In this document: one piece after another, positions 1 to 7,752 of the stretch | Layout: every line of letters starts with the position of its first letter | How positions within the stretch are numbered: position 1 is the stretch's first letter | NCBI GenBank assembly: GCA_023128855.1 | Contig: JAGMDE010000029.1 | Coordinates: 1-19,029 of the forward strand | Reading direction: 5' to 3' | From: Thermoplasmatales archaeon | GTDB taxonomy: Archaea > Thermoplasmatota > E2 > DHVEG-1 | DNA: 19,029 bases | Program-made: the position numbers and the translations under genes | Notes under the pieces: model-generated | What the model was told of the DNA's origin: nothing | Databases searched by the model: none | The model's input: the letters and a program-made list of their open reading frames with translations, nothing else

Positions 1-780
1 TTCATGATAATTCCAAATGCAGGAATGGATGAAGTTGTTACAGAATGGCTTAACAAAAAAGCAGAGGAGCACAATATCTGTGCAACGGCTGAAAATGTTT
101 CAAAGGGTTATGTAATTCTTGCTATTCAAGGTCCAAAATCGAGAGATACTTTACAAAAACTTACAAAGACAGATCTAAAAACAGTTGGATTTTTTGGATG
201 TCAATACATTGATATTGCTAGTATTAATTGCATCATTTCGCATACCGGCTATACTGGAGAATTAGGTTTTGAGTTACAAATTACACCTGCAAAAGATGCC
301 GAAGATGTTTTCAATAAAATCCTAGACGCTGGAAAAGAATTTGGAATTAAACCTATAGGTTTAGGGGCTAGAGATACTCTTAGACTTGAAAAAGGATTTA
401 TTTTAGCTGGAAATGAATTTGAGGGAGGAAGAACTCCACTTGAAGCTATAATGTCATGGGCAATTAATTGGGATCATGATTTCATAGGAAAAGATGCACT
501 TTTGAAACAAAAACAAAAAGGCGATTATGAAAGGCTCACAAGTATGGTCTGCACCGATAAAGGAATACCTAGACATGGTTGCGAAATTCAAAAAAATGGA
601 AAGAAAGTAGGAAAAGTAACAAGTGGGACTATGTCACCATGTCTGGATAAAGGCATTGCAATGGGATATGTTCATCCTGATTACCGCGAAAAAGAAAGCA
701 TTCTTGAAATAATTATTCGTGGTAAACCAGTTAAAGCAAAGGTTGTTAAACCTCCTATTGTGCCTAAAGATTGGGCTTAA
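1..780 (+). CDS. gcvT: Glycine cleavage system T protein, aminomethyltransferase (5' end missing)
   Basis: The reading frame is open from the first base, so this is the C-terminal roughly 259 residues of a protein normally 360-400 residues long. GcvT moves the methylene group from the aminomethyl-lipoyl arm of GcvH to a tetrahydrofolate-type carrier and releases ammonia. Family hallmarks are the HTGYTGELGFEL segment, the GLGARDTLRLEKG segment, the TPLEA...W and DFIGKDAL stretches of the folate-binding core, and a C-terminal barrel with SGTMSPCLDKGIAMGYV. The in-frame ATG at base 4 lies inside conserved sequence and is not the start. gcvH follows 61 bases downstream, which supports GcvT over other members of the fold such as YgfZ or dimethylglycine dehydrogenase. 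The P-protein genes are not in the window. Confidence 0.93.
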   Translation, partial: FMIIPNAGMDEVVTEWLNKKAEEHNICATAENVSKGYVILAIQGPKSRDTLQKLTKTDLKTVGFFGCQYIDIASINCIISHTGYTGELGFELQITPAKDAEDVFNKILDAGKEFGIKPIGLGARDTLRLEKGFILAGNEFEGGRTPLEAIMSWAINWDHDFIGKDALLKQKQKGDYERLTSMVCTDKGIPRHGCEIQKNGKKVGKVTSGTMSPCLDKGIAMGYVHPDYREKESILEIIIRGKPVKAKVVKPPIVPKDWA

Positions 781-800
781 AATAAAAAATGAGCTTAGCA

Positions 801-810
801 AATATTTAAA
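801..810 (+). promoter_or_regulatory. TATA-like box of gcvH
   Basis: The sequence AATATTTAAA lies about 32-41 bases before the ATG at 842, with no ribosome binding site in between. This fits an archaeal promoter giving a leaderless or very short-leader mRNA, so gcvH probably has its own promoter besides any read-through from gcvT. It is a motif match only. Confidence 0.4.
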
Positions 811-841
811 TCAATCTTTTTAATTCTAGTTCTTGATTAAT

Positions 842-1222
842 ATGGGAGATGAAGTAAGGCCTGGTTTGAAATATACTGATACGCATGAATGGCTAAAATT
901 ACAAGGTGATACAGTAAAGGTTGGAATAACCGATCATGCCCAATCTGAACTTACAGACATAGTTTTTGTTGAGCTACCTGAAGTAGGAAAAGAAGTTGAG
1001 AAAGGTGATGAACTCTGTGTTGTAGAGTCTGTGAAGTCAGTTTCTGAATTATATGCACCAGTTTCTGGAAAAATTGCAAATGTCAACAGATTACTTGAAG
1101 AAAGTCCAGAAACTATTAATGGAAGTCCATACGACGAGGGCTGGTTAGTTGAAATCGAATTAACTGATAAGGCCGAAATTGACGATCTTCTCGATGCCGA
1201 TTCGTACAAAAAATTGATATAA
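842..1222 (+). CDS. gcvH: Glycine cleavage system H protein (lipoyl carrier)
   Basis: GcvH is the small lipoylated shuttle of the glycine cleavage complex. Its lipoyl arm carries the aminomethyl group from the P protein to the T protein and then electrons to the L protein. From the ATG at 842 the product is 126 residues, the normal size. It begins with the typical YTDTHEWLK segment, and the lipoyl-lysine motif VVESVKSVSELYAP places the modified lysine near residue 65. The family's C-terminal NGSPYDEGWLVEIE segment is present. An in-frame TTG at 833 would add three residues. The ATG is preferred because it is the stronger codon and suits the upstream TATA-like box. The gene directly follows gcvT, so both components probably act together. 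Confidence 0.95.
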   Translation: MGDEVRPGLKYTDTHEWLKLQGDTVKVGITDHAQSELTDIVFVELPEVGKEVEKGDELCVVESVKSVSELYAPVSGKIANVNRLLEESPETINGSPYDEGWLVEIELTDKAEIDDLLDADSYKKLI

Positions 1223-1236
1223 TTTTGACCATTCAA

Positions 1237-1250
1237 TTTTTCATTTTTCC
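1237..1250 (+). terminator. T-rich tract after gcvH
   Basis: A T-rich run with two clusters of five T lies 15-28 bases after the gcvH stop codon. Archaeal RNA polymerase can terminate at T-runs without a hairpin, so this is a plausible gcvT-gcvH terminator. It is weak because the whole region is AT-rich. Confidence 0.3.
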
Positions 1251-1326
1251 TCCTTATGTACCTGAAGAAATTTCAAGTGGAATTTTTTCCGAAATGTTAT
1301 TATATTGTTTAATACATTCGAATGCT

Positions 1327-1405
1327 AGGCGGAGAGATGGGATTGCATAGTGGTTCATATAAGTTTTTTAAATGCGGTGTTTAACACCTCCGCCGCCTCC
1401 CCCAT
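1327..1405. other. GC-rich structured patch before thrS, with a short proline-rich ORF
   Basis: This patch is far richer in G and C than its surroundings. GGCGGAG at 1328-1334 can pair with CTCCGCC at 1388-1394, and between them GGTGTTTAACACC at 1376-1388 forms a 5-base-pair hairpin with a 3-base loop. An ORF from ATG 1372 to TAG 1446 would encode 24 residues containing Thr followed by six consecutive Pro. No tRNA or C/D-box signature is recognisable. It could be a small structured RNA, a leader ORF, or unselected sequence. A TATA-like box just before thrS suggests that much of the patch may not be in the thrS mRNA. Confidence 0.25.
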
Positions 1406-1427
1406 TAATCTTTCTTAGTGTAAACAT

Positions 1428-1439
1428 TATCTTTAAGAA
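1428..1439 (+). promoter_or_regulatory. TATA-like box of thrS
   Basis: TATCTTTAAGAA lies about 29-40 bases upstream of the thrS ATG at 1468, consistent with a short-leader transcript. No clear ribosome binding site precedes the ATG. It is a motif match only. Confidence 0.3.
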
Positions 1440-1467
1440 TGCTTAGCTGTTTTACAGAGTTGATCCA

Positions 1468-3342
1468 ATGAAGCTGTTACTCATTCATAGCGACTTTATA
1501 GAATACGAAGTAAAGGGTAAAGCAATAAAAAATCCTGAAGAAACTAAAATAAAAACTGACAGATTGGAAGAGGCTTTAACTGTTTTTACAGCTGTTGAAA
1601 AAGTAGATGAAAAATCACCAGGTAAAGCAGTTTTACAAACAGTTTCTGAAATAGAAAAAACAGCAGAGCAGTTGAAAGTCAAAAACATTATGCTTTATCC
1701 ATATGCTCATCTTTCATCAGATTTAGCCGGTCCAAAAAAGGCTCAAGAAATTTTAGTTGAAATTGAGTATGAGCTTAAACAGAAGAATTTCAATGTTAAA
1801 CGCTCGCCTTTTGGCTGGTACAAATCTTTTAAGATTTCATGTAAAGGTCATCCGTTATCCGAACTTTCTAGAGAAATTATACCTGAGGGAGAAGAATCAG
1901 ATTCATTGAAAAAAGAAAGGAAACTTAGTTCTTACTGGCATATCCTGACAGAAGATGGAAAGCTGCATGATGTTGGTAAGTTTAATTTCAAAGGACATGA
2001 AAATTTAAAGATATTTTCATTTCATGAAAAAGATAAATCAAAGGCAACTAAACAAGAACCGCCTCATGTTAAGTTGATGCAAAAATTGGAAATAGCAGAT
2101 TATGAACCAGCATCTGATGGAGGAAACATGAGGTTTTATCCAAAGGGACGGTTTATTAAAAAATTAATTGAAGAATATGTAACTCAAAGAGTAGTTGAAT
2201 ATGGTGGTTTAGAGGTAGAAACCCCAATAATGTATGACATGGATCACCCTACACTCTCAAAATATTTACAAAGATTTCCAGCAAGGCAGTATCAGATTGA
2301 AAGTGATAAGAGAAATTTTTTCTTAAGATTTGCAGCATGTTTTGGACAATTTTTAATGGCTCATGATGCTACTATTAGCTATAAAAATTTACCACTTAAG
2401 ATCTATGAATTAACGAGATATTCCTTCAGAAGAGAACAATCTGGAGAACTTACTGGGCTTAGAAGACTTAGAGCCTTTACAATGCCTGATGTCCACGCAT
2501 TTACTTCTGATTTAAATATGGCTATGGATGAGTTCAAAGTTAGATTTGACTTATGCCTTAGTGTTTTGGATAAAATCGGTATAGTAAATGATGATATTGA
2601 AATGGCTTTGCGAACAACTAAAGATTTTTATGGAAAAAATAAGGATTTTATACTTGATCTTGTAAAAAAACTTGGAAAACCAATTTTAATTGAGATGTGG
2701 GATGAAAGAATATTTTACTTTATTTTAAAATTCGAGTTTAACTTTGTTGATATGTCTGATAAAGCTTCTGCGTTAAGCACTGATCAAATTGATATCGAGA
2801 ATGGAGAGAGATACGATATAAAATTCGCTGATAAAAATGGAAAAACCAAACATCCTTTGATACTTCATTGCAGTCCATCAGGTGCTATTGAACGAGTAAT
2901 TTATGCTTTACTTGAAAAAGAAGCAATTAAGATGAACAAAGGTCAAAAACCAATGCTTCCTTTGTGGCTTTCGCCAACTCAAATTCGTTTTATCCCTGTC
3001 AAAAGTGATTTTGTAAAAACATGTGAAAAGCTCATTGAAGACTTTAACAAAAAATCACCATTTATTCACATTAGAGCAGATATTGATGATCGCGAAGAAA
3101 GCGTTAGTCGTAAAATACGCGATGCAGAGAAAGAATGGACACCAATAATTGTTGTTGTTGGTGAAAAAGAAAGTAAAAGTAAAACATTAACTCCACGTTT
3201 CAGAGATAAATCCATTGGTAAGGAAAACCATGCTTACAAACTCGATGAACTTCACAGTTTAATCAGTGAAATTACATCTGATTATCCGCAGCATAGAATT
3301 CCATTATCTGTTCATTTATCAAAAAGGCCAAAATTCAAATAA
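1468..3342 (+). CDS. thrS: Threonyl-tRNA synthetase, archaeal type
   Basis: This class II aminoacyl-tRNA synthetase charges tRNA-Thr with threonine at the cost of ATP. The 624-residue protein has the archaeal layout. Residues 1 to about 145 form the D-aminoacyl-tRNA deacylase-like editing domain that removes mischarged serine (MKLLLIHSDF start, KGHPLSELSR near 126-135). The catalytic core follows: motif 2 around FRREQSGELTGLRRL (320-334), candidate zinc ligands Cys291, His343 (MPDVHAF) and His467 (LILHCSPSG), and motif 3 at SGAIERVIYALLE (471-483). An anticodon-binding domain occupies roughly the last 120 residues (LWLSPTQIRFIPV onward). No key residue appears missing. purP follows after 27 bases and may be co-transcribed. 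Confidence 0.97.
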   Translation: MKLLLIHSDFIEYEVKGKAIKNPEETKIKTDRLEEALTVFTAVEKVDEKSPGKAVLQTVSEIEKTAEQLKVKNIMLYPYAHLSSDLAGPKKAQEILVEIEYELKQKNFNVKRSPFGWYKSFKISCKGHPLSELSREIIPEGEESDSLKKERKLSSYWHILTEDGKLHDVGKFNFKGHENLKIFSFHEKDKSKATKQEPPHVKLMQKLEIADYEPASDGGNMRFYPKGRFIKKLIEEYVTQRVVEYGGLEVETPIMYDMDHPTLSKYLQRFPARQYQIESDKRNFFLRFAACFGQFLMAHDATISYKNLPLKIYELTRYSFRREQSGELTGLRRLRAFTMPDVHAFTSDLNMAMDEFKVRFDLCLSVLDKIGIVNDDIEMALRTTKDFYGKNKDFILDLVKKLGKPILIEMWDERIFYFILKFEFNFVDMSDKASALSTDQIDIENGERYDIKFADKNGKTKHPLILHCSPSGAIERVIYALLEKEAIKMNKGQKPMLPLWLSPTQIRFIPVKSDFVKTCEKLIEDFNKKSPFIHIRADIDDREESVSRKIRDAEKEWTPIIVVVGEKESKSKTLTPRFRDKSIGKENHAYKLDELHSLISEITSDYPQHRIPLSVHLSKRPKFK

Positions 3343-3355
3343 TAGTTTCGTATAT

Positions 3356-3362
3356 GGGGGAG
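3356..3362 (+). promoter_or_regulatory. Strong ribosome binding site of purP
   Basis: GGGGGAG lies seven bases before the ATG at 3370 and matches the archaeal anti-Shine-Dalgarno sequence well. It confirms that start and suggests purP is translated from a transcript that begins further upstream, probably with thrS. Confidence 0.7.
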
Positions 3363-3369
3363 CTTCCAT

Positions 3370-4497
3370 ATGATAAAAAGAAATGAAATTCAAAAATTAG
3401 TAGAGTCATACGATAAAGATAACATTTCTATTGGTGTTTTGGGAGGGCATTCAGGTCTTGATGTTTGTCGTGGTGCAAAAAAACATGGTTTTAAGACTAT
3501 AGCAGTTTGTCAAAAAGGTCGTGAAAAAACTTATACAAAATATTACAAAACCCGTGATGGAAAAGGATGCATTGATGAAACAATAGTTCTTGACAAATTT
3601 GCAGATATTACAAAACCAAAAGTTCAAGATGTATTAAGAAAGAAAAATACAATCTTTATTCATAACAGATATTTCTGGGTTTATTTTGATTTCAAAGATA
3701 TTGAAAATAATTTCAATGTTCCAATTTTTGGAACCCGCTCAATGCTTAAACTCGAAGAACGAGATGTTCCAAAGAATCAATATTATTTACTTGAAAAAGC
3801 AGGTATTAGATTTCCAAAGATTATCAAATCTCCAAAGGATATTGACAGACTTGTAATTGTAAAAGTCAATGAAGCAATTCGTGGATATGAAAGAGCATTT
3901 TTCTATGCAGTAAATTACGATGATTACAAGAAAAAAGCTGAGGATCTTCTTTCTAAAAAGATGATTACAAGAGAAGCTCTTGACAAAGCAGTTATTGAGG
4001 AATATGTGATAGGCGCTCAAGTCAATTTCAATTATTTCTATTCAGTAATTGATGATGAACTGGAAATTATGGGAACAGATACTCGTAGACAAACTAATTT
4101 AGATGGGCTCATTAGACTTCCTGCAAATGAACAACTTGAGGTTTTGAAATATTTAAAACCAAAGATCATTGAAACAGGTCATATTGCTGCAACAACTAAG
4201 GAATCGATAATTGAGAAGATATTTGACCTTGGTGAAAAATTCGTTAAAACAACTAAAAAGGAATGTCCACCAGGAATTATTGGTCCATTTGCTCTTCAGG
4301 GTGCTATTGCTGCTGACAAAGGTAAGGAAGAGATGGTTGTTTTTGATGTTTCAATGAGGATACCTGGTAGCCCATTAACTCGTTTTACTCCTCATTCTGG
4401 ATATCTATATGGTGATTCAATTAGTTACGGTGAAAGGATAGCTATGGAAATTAAGAAGGCTATTGAGTTGAATAAATTAAGTGAAATTGTTAGCTAA
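3370..4497 (+). CDS. purP: Formate-dependent AICAR formyltransferase-type ligase (PurP family, IMP biosynthesis)
   Basis: PurP makes FAICAR from AICAR, formate and ATP. It is the archaeal, folate-independent replacement for the formyltransferase half of PurH. The 375-residue product starts with the family nucleotide-binding signature GVLGGHSGLDVCRGAKKHGF (22-41). The ATP-grasp core follows, with EEYVIGAQVNFNYFYS (210-225), the MGTDTRRQTNLDGLIRLP segment (234-251) and the C-terminal metal-binding region FDVSMRIPGSPLTRFTP (325-341) leading into GDSISYGERIAMEIKKAI. The length is normal and the start is fixed by an excellent ribosome binding site. Some archaea carry several PurP paralogues, not all proven to be the synthetase, so the family is certain and the exact reaction slightly less so. 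Confidence 0.9.
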   Translation: MIKRNEIQKLVESYDKDNISIGVLGGHSGLDVCRGAKKHGFKTIAVCQKGREKTYTKYYKTRDGKGCIDETIVLDKFADITKPKVQDVLRKKNTIFIHNRYFWVYFDFKDIENNFNVPIFGTRSMLKLEERDVPKNQYYLLEKAGIRFPKIIKSPKDIDRLVIVKVNEAIRGYERAFFYAVNYDDYKKKAEDLLSKKMITREALDKAVIEEYVIGAQVNFNYFYSVIDDELEIMGTDTRRQTNLDGLIRLPANEQLEVLKYLKPKIIETGHIAATTKESIIEKIFDLGEKFVKTTKKECPPGIIGPFALQGAIAADKGKEEMVVFDVSMRIPGSPLTRFTPHSGYLYGDSISYGERIAMEIKKAIELNKLSEIVS

Positions 4498-4498
4498 A

Positions 4499-4510
4499 TT
4501 TTTTAAAAAA
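4499..4510 (+). terminator. T-run/A-run after purP
   Basis: Six T followed by six A begin two bases after the purP stop codon. The T-run could terminate transcription of the thrS-purP unit before the next gene, which appears to have its own promoter around 4541-4548. Base composition alone makes such runs common here. Confidence 0.3.
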
Positions 4511-4585
4511 CACCATTAATTATAATGTTTAGGCTATAGAGTTTATTAATTAGAACTGCTTTTCCTTCTAAAATTTGATGATTAA

Positions 4586-5653
4586 ATGAATACTGATATT
4601 GATAGCCAAATAGAGGAGCTTATGGAATATGGACATTTTCCCGTAGTGGTAGCGTGCATCATAAAAAATAATGAAATTGTATGGTCAGAAGCTTATGGAT
4701 ATTCTCGATATTATTTGAAAAAAGAAGCGACAATTGATGCAGTATTCCCGATTGGTTCAGTTACCAAATCTGTAAACGCAGTAGCGGTCATGCAGCTTAA
4801 TGAAAAAGGATTGATTGATCTTGATAATGATGTTAGTGAATATCTTGGTTTTGATCTAAAAAATCCAAAACATCCAGACGTTAATATCACCTGTAGAATG
4901 CTACTCGCTCATCAATCGAGCCTAAAAGATACCATCTTAAATTATTATTTTTTTAATAAGCTTGTAATTAGACCTGAAAACTGGCTGAAATTTTATGTAA
5001 AAAATTCAAAAAGATGGTACGATTATGCCCCTGGTGAAGAGGTATGTTATGCTACATTAGGCAATAATATCCTAGGAGTTATAATAGAAAAAGTGTCAAA
5101 ACAATCATTTGAAGATTATGTTCAAGAACATATATTTGACCCATTACAAATGGAAAATACTAGTTTTTATTTTTCTCGTTATGACAGCGACAAGTTAGCA
5201 GGTTTATATGTATGGAAAAAGGGAATTTATTTTAGAATGCCGCATCGCCAATATAAAAAAATTGAGTTTGCAGGTGGAGGGGCACTCTCTACTATTGAAG
5301 ATGTATCACATTTCTTGATAATGCATCTTAATGGTGGTGTTTATAATGGCACTAGAATTTTAAGCGAGGAATCTGTTGAAGAAATGCATCGTGTTCAATA
5401 TCCTGGAAGCTATGATGATGGTTTCCTACATGGTTTTGGTTGGTATTCAAAGGGTTCTATTGGTGGCCATGGAGGAAGATTTCATGGTGCTGGTACCGAA
5501 ATGAAGATGAGGTATACCGACAAAACTGGAGTAATTTTCTTTTGGAATCAGTATCCATTCGAAAAATGGTATTTTAAATCTGTACCATCTAAAATAACTC
5601 AAACAATAGCCGCAATCGGGAATTCTTTATTTGAGAAAGCTGATGAATTATAA
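4586..5653 (+). CDS. Serine hydrolase of the beta-lactamase / DD-peptidase-like esterase fold
   Basis: The 355-residue protein belongs to the penicillin-binding-protein-like serine hydrolase fold (class C beta-lactamase/CubicO type). The nucleophile motif SxxK is Ser58-Val-Thr-Lys61 within FPIGSVTKSVNAVAV. The second motif region is CYATLGNNILG with Tyr155 as the probable base, although the usual YxN reads Tyr-Ala-Thr. The third motif is the GHGGRFHG segment near 294-301. Other family landmarks are LLAHQSSLKD, IFDPLQMENTSF and GGALSTIEDV. There is no signal peptide, so it is probably cytoplasmic. Archaea lack murein, so the substrate is more likely a small ester, amide or peptide than a cell-wall component. 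The substrate cannot be told from the sequence. It is convergent with the next gene. Confidence 0.85.
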   Translation: MNTDIDSQIEELMEYGHFPVVVACIIKNNEIVWSEAYGYSRYYLKKEATIDAVFPIGSVTKSVNAVAVMQLNEKGLIDLDNDVSEYLGFDLKNPKHPDVNITCRMLLAHQSSLKDTILNYYFFNKLVIRPENWLKFYVKNSKRWYDYAPGEEVCYATLGNNILGVIIEKVSKQSFEDYVQEHIFDPLQMENTSFYFSRYDSDKLAGLYVWKKGIYFRMPHRQYKKIEFAGGGALSTIEDVSHFLIMHLNGGVYNGTRILSEESVEEMHRVQYPGSYDDGFLHGFGWYSKGSIGGHGGRFHGAGTEMKMRYTDKTGVIFFWNQYPFEKWYFKSVPSKITQTIAAIGNSLFEKADEL

Positions 5654-5674
5654 AAGATAACTATTAATCGATGA

Positions 5675-6235
5675 TTACTTTCTACAATCTATTACTCTTT
5701 TTTCTGTGACGATTTTATGTACTGGTAGGTCATGTGCTTCAGTAGGTATCTTTTTAACAATTTGAGCTTCAAATGCTAATCCAATGTGCAAAGCGTTTTT
5801 AGATTCTCTCAATAAGTTATCGTAATAGCCTTTTCCGTGACCAATTCTGCGACCTTGCCCGTCAAAACCTACACCCGGAACAATTATAAGATCGATTTCA
5901 TCGATAGAAATTTGATTTATCTTCTTTGGCTCTAAAATTCCATAAGCTCCCTTTACTAAATCCTCCCAATTATCTAGTTTTGATAAAATCAATTTTCTAT
6001 TTTTTTTATCTGATTTCGGAACAATAACATTTTTGCCTAATGCCATTGATTCTCTAATCATATCATGCGTGAAGACTTCATTATCATAAGAAACATAAAA
6101 CAGTATAGTAGATGCTTGTTGGAACTCATTCGTTTCAAAAAGTCTATTTTTTATCAGTTCACTTTTTTCTAAAATTTGGTTTTTAGATATTTTTTTACGA
6201 TTTTTTATTAACTCCTTACAAAGACTACTTTTCAT
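5675..6235 (-). CDS. 5-formyltetrahydrofolate cyclo-ligase
   Basis: This enzyme converts 5-formyl-tetrahydrofolate to 5,10-methenyl-tetrahydrofolate with ATP, salvaging a folate form that otherwise accumulates and inhibits other enzymes. The 186-residue length is standard. The diagnostic ATP/folate-binding signature is complete at VPGVGFDGQGRRIGHGKGYY (119-138). The N-terminal basic helix (KELIKNRKKIS) and the LFYVSYDNEVFTHDMI segment also fit the family. A TATA-like sequence lies about 25 bases before the ATG with no ribosome binding site, suggesting a leaderless mRNA. Its presence suggests that the cell uses a folate-type carrier, relevant to the gcvT and gcvH genes nearby. Confidence 0.93.
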   Translation of the reverse strand: MKSSLCKELIKNRKKISKNQILEKSELIKNRLFETNEFQQASTILFYVSYDNEVFTHDMIRESMALGKNVIVPKSDKKNRKLILSKLDNWEDLVKGAYGILEPKKINQISIDEIDLIIVPGVGFDGQGRRIGHGKGYYDNLLRESKNALHIGLAFEAQIVKKIPTEAHDLPVHKIVTEKRVIDCRK

Positions 6236-6252
6236 TATATAAAGAATAAAAG

Positions 6253-6262
6253 AATGTTTAAA
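6253..6262 (-). promoter_or_regulatory. TATA-like box of the formyltetrahydrofolate cyclo-ligase gene
   Basis: On the minus strand TTTAAACATT is centred about 23 bases before the ATG at 6235. That spacing fits a leaderless archaeal transcript. Motif match only. Confidence 0.4.
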
Positions 6263-6288
6263 GAGATTAACCTTTGATTTTTAGAGAA

Positions 6289-6981
6289 TCAAGCACAAAT
6301 TGGAATTGGAAAAAGTTCATTAAATACGTCAAAAATAGACTCTAGTGCATCTTGTCCAGATTTTATTACTTTATATTCTTCTTCATTGAATCCCTTTTCA
6401 GCTGTCCAAATTACATCATTAATTATATCTAAATCTGGTATACTTTCTTTATAGGCAATCAAAATGTTATATATTATTGTAAAAGTATCTCGCCTAACAA
6501 ATCTATATATTAGTTCGTTTCCTACTCTGCTTCTTATTAAAATATAAGAATCATGCAAAAATATTTTGCCATCCACAACAGGAGCAACTTCAATTAAACC
6601 TAGGTCAATTAGTTTTTTTAAGTGGAAGGAAATTGCTGTAGGTTGCCTATTTAACTCTTTACTAAGTTCAATTTGTGAGCAAACTGTATTAATAAACATT
6701 TGAAAAATAATATATCGTGGAATTTCCTCTCTCAGAAGATTAAATATTTCTTTTTCTCTTTTACCTAATTTAAATTTTACAAAAAAACGCTTATATCTTC
6801 CCTGATATTTAGAGTCAATAATATCTTCTTTTTCAAGGTATTTTAAATGATGAGTCAAAGTTGTTTTTGGAATTTTTGATTTCCTTGATAATTCACTGAA
6901 ATGAATTCCAGGATATTTCGATATTTGAGAATATATGTCTTGTCTTAATTTTAAAGCCAGAACATTCTTTTTTGATATCAT
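6289..6981 (-). CDS. Double winged-helix transcriptional regulator
   Basis: The 230-residue protein contains two winged helix-turn-helix units. The first (about 14-70) has GIHFSELSRKSKIPKTTLTH as its helix-turn-helix, then HHLKYLEKEDII and a basic wing with KYQGRYKRFFV. The second (about 75-145) has CSQIELSKELNRQPTAISFH, then LKKLIDLGLIEVAP. Proteins with two such domains in tandem are common in euryarchaea. The remaining C-terminal ~85 residues are predicted helical and may serve dimerisation or ligand sensing. It has its own TATA-like box and appears leaderless, 30 bases after the acyltransferase gene on the same strand. Its targets are unknown; the adjacent envelope genes and itself are candidates by proximity only. 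Confidence 0.85.
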   Translation of the reverse strand: MISKKNVLALKLRQDIYSQISKYPGIHFSELSRKSKIPKTTLTHHLKYLEKEDIIDSKYQGRYKRFFVKFKLGKREKEIFNLLREEIPRYIIFQMFINTVCSQIELSKELNRQPTAISFHLKKLIDLGLIEVAPVVDGKIFLHDSYILIRSRVGNELIYRFVRRDTFTIIYNILIAYKESIPDLDIINDVIWTAEKGFNEEEYKVIKSGQDALESIFDVFNELFPIPICA

Positions 6982-7000
6982 ATTTTACTTATTATATCTA

Positions 7001-7010
7001 TTAAAAAGAT
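7001..7010 (-). promoter_or_regulatory. TATA-like box of the winged-helix regulator gene
   Basis: On the minus strand ATCTTTTTAA lies 20-29 bases before the ATG at 6981, and no ribosome binding site follows. This fits a leaderless promoter located in the 30-base gap after the acyltransferase stop codon, so the regulator need not depend on the upstream operon. Confidence 0.4.
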
Positions 7011-7011
7011 A

Positions 7012-7743
7012 TTATTGTTTCCTTTTTGTTGATTTAATTTCTTTTGCAGGAATGCCACCATATCTTTTACCATTCTCTAAAACTTGACCTTTTGTAACTA
7101 CAGCACCAGCAGCAAGTTTCACGTTATCTTCTAAGACTGCTCCAGGCATAATGAAAGCACCAGCGTCAATTACACAGTTATTTCCAATTTTAATTCTGTC
7201 CATTATCAATAATCCTTTTTCATAATCATGGATATGTCCATAAATACAAGCATATAAACCCATAGTGCAATTATTTCCAAACTCTGTTAGACATGGATCC
7301 ATAATAGTACCACCAACAAGGGTATTTTCTCCAATTTTCATACCAAGTAGCCTATAGTAAACATTTTTTGTTCCACCGACAGGAAAAATCTCCATAATTT
7401 TCCTAATAGGTGTATACAAAGAACAAATAATTATCCATTTAAAGGATGTTTTATCATTATAATTATAATCATATACACCTGGTTCATATTTGATTTTAAA
7501 CAAATGTATAATAACCCCTGAGAATAGGATTTGATAAATAATTGTAACACTAAAACCAACGTATATTATAAATGGTAGTAAAAAAAAATGCCATAGCTGG
7601 TCAAAAGGAAGTATTATGTGAAGATAAAGCAGACCGATGACTAATGGAAAAAAACCAAGTGAAAAAACTAGAAACATAATTATTGAAACAAAAAAGCATC
7701 CTTTTATTTTACCAGGTGACTTTTTTGTTTTTTGCTGTGCCAT
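7012..7743 (-). CDS. Membrane-anchored hexapeptide-repeat acyltransferase
   Basis: The 243-residue protein has two probable membrane spans near residues 16-43 and 48-78, then a left-handed beta-helix domain from about 130 to 232. Hexapeptide turns are visible in MKIGENTLVGGTIMDPCLTE, FGNNCTMGLYA, KIGNNCVIDAGAFIMPG and AVLEDNVKLAAGAVVTKG, ending in the common GIPAK element. The GHIHDYEKG segment holds a histidine where related acetyltransferases place the catalytic one. Such enzymes usually acetylate sugars or small amines; the membrane anchor points to a lipid-linked or envelope substrate, which is inferred. A GAGGG ribosome binding site (7748-7752) sits at the end of the upstream gene, nine bases separate the two reading frames, and translation is probably coupled. 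Confidence 0.82.
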   Translation of the reverse strand: MAQQKTKKSPGKIKGCFFVSIIMFLVFSLGFFPLVIGLLYLHIILPFDQLWHFFLLPFIIYVGFSVTIIYQILFSGVIIHLFKIKYEPGVYDYNYNDKTSFKWIIICSLYTPIRKIMEIFPVGGTKNVYYRLLGMKIGENTLVGGTIMDPCLTEFGNNCTMGLYACIYGHIHDYEKGLLIMDRIKIGNNCVIDAGAFIMPGAVLEDNVKLAAGAVVTKGQVLENGKRYGGIPAKEIKSTKRKQ

Positions 7744-7747
7744 TGAG

Positions 7748-7752
7748 CCCTC
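7748..7752 (-). promoter_or_regulatory. Ribosome binding site of the acyltransferase gene
   Basis: GAGGG on the minus strand lies four bases before the ATG at 7743 and immediately after the stop codon of the transglutaminase-like gene. It fixes the start and indicates translational coupling of the pair. Confidence 0.6.

Noticed and set aside
4..780. ATG at base 4 as the true start of the first gene
   Set aside because: GcvT proteins are 100 or more residues longer, the frame is open to the window edge, and the ATG falls inside conserved sequence.
833..841. TTG at 833 as the gcvH start
   Set aside because: It adds only three residues and uses a weaker codon; the ATG at 842 fits the family N terminus and the promoter spacing.
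934..1236. Minus-strand ORF of 100 codons across gcvH
   Set aside because: It lies wholly opposite the well-supported gcvH gene, has low-complexity Ser-rich composition and matches no family; it is a shadow of the coding strand.
1320..1410. tRNA gene before thrS
   Set aside because: No cloverleaf, no proper GGTTCRA T-arm and no anticodon stem could be drawn.
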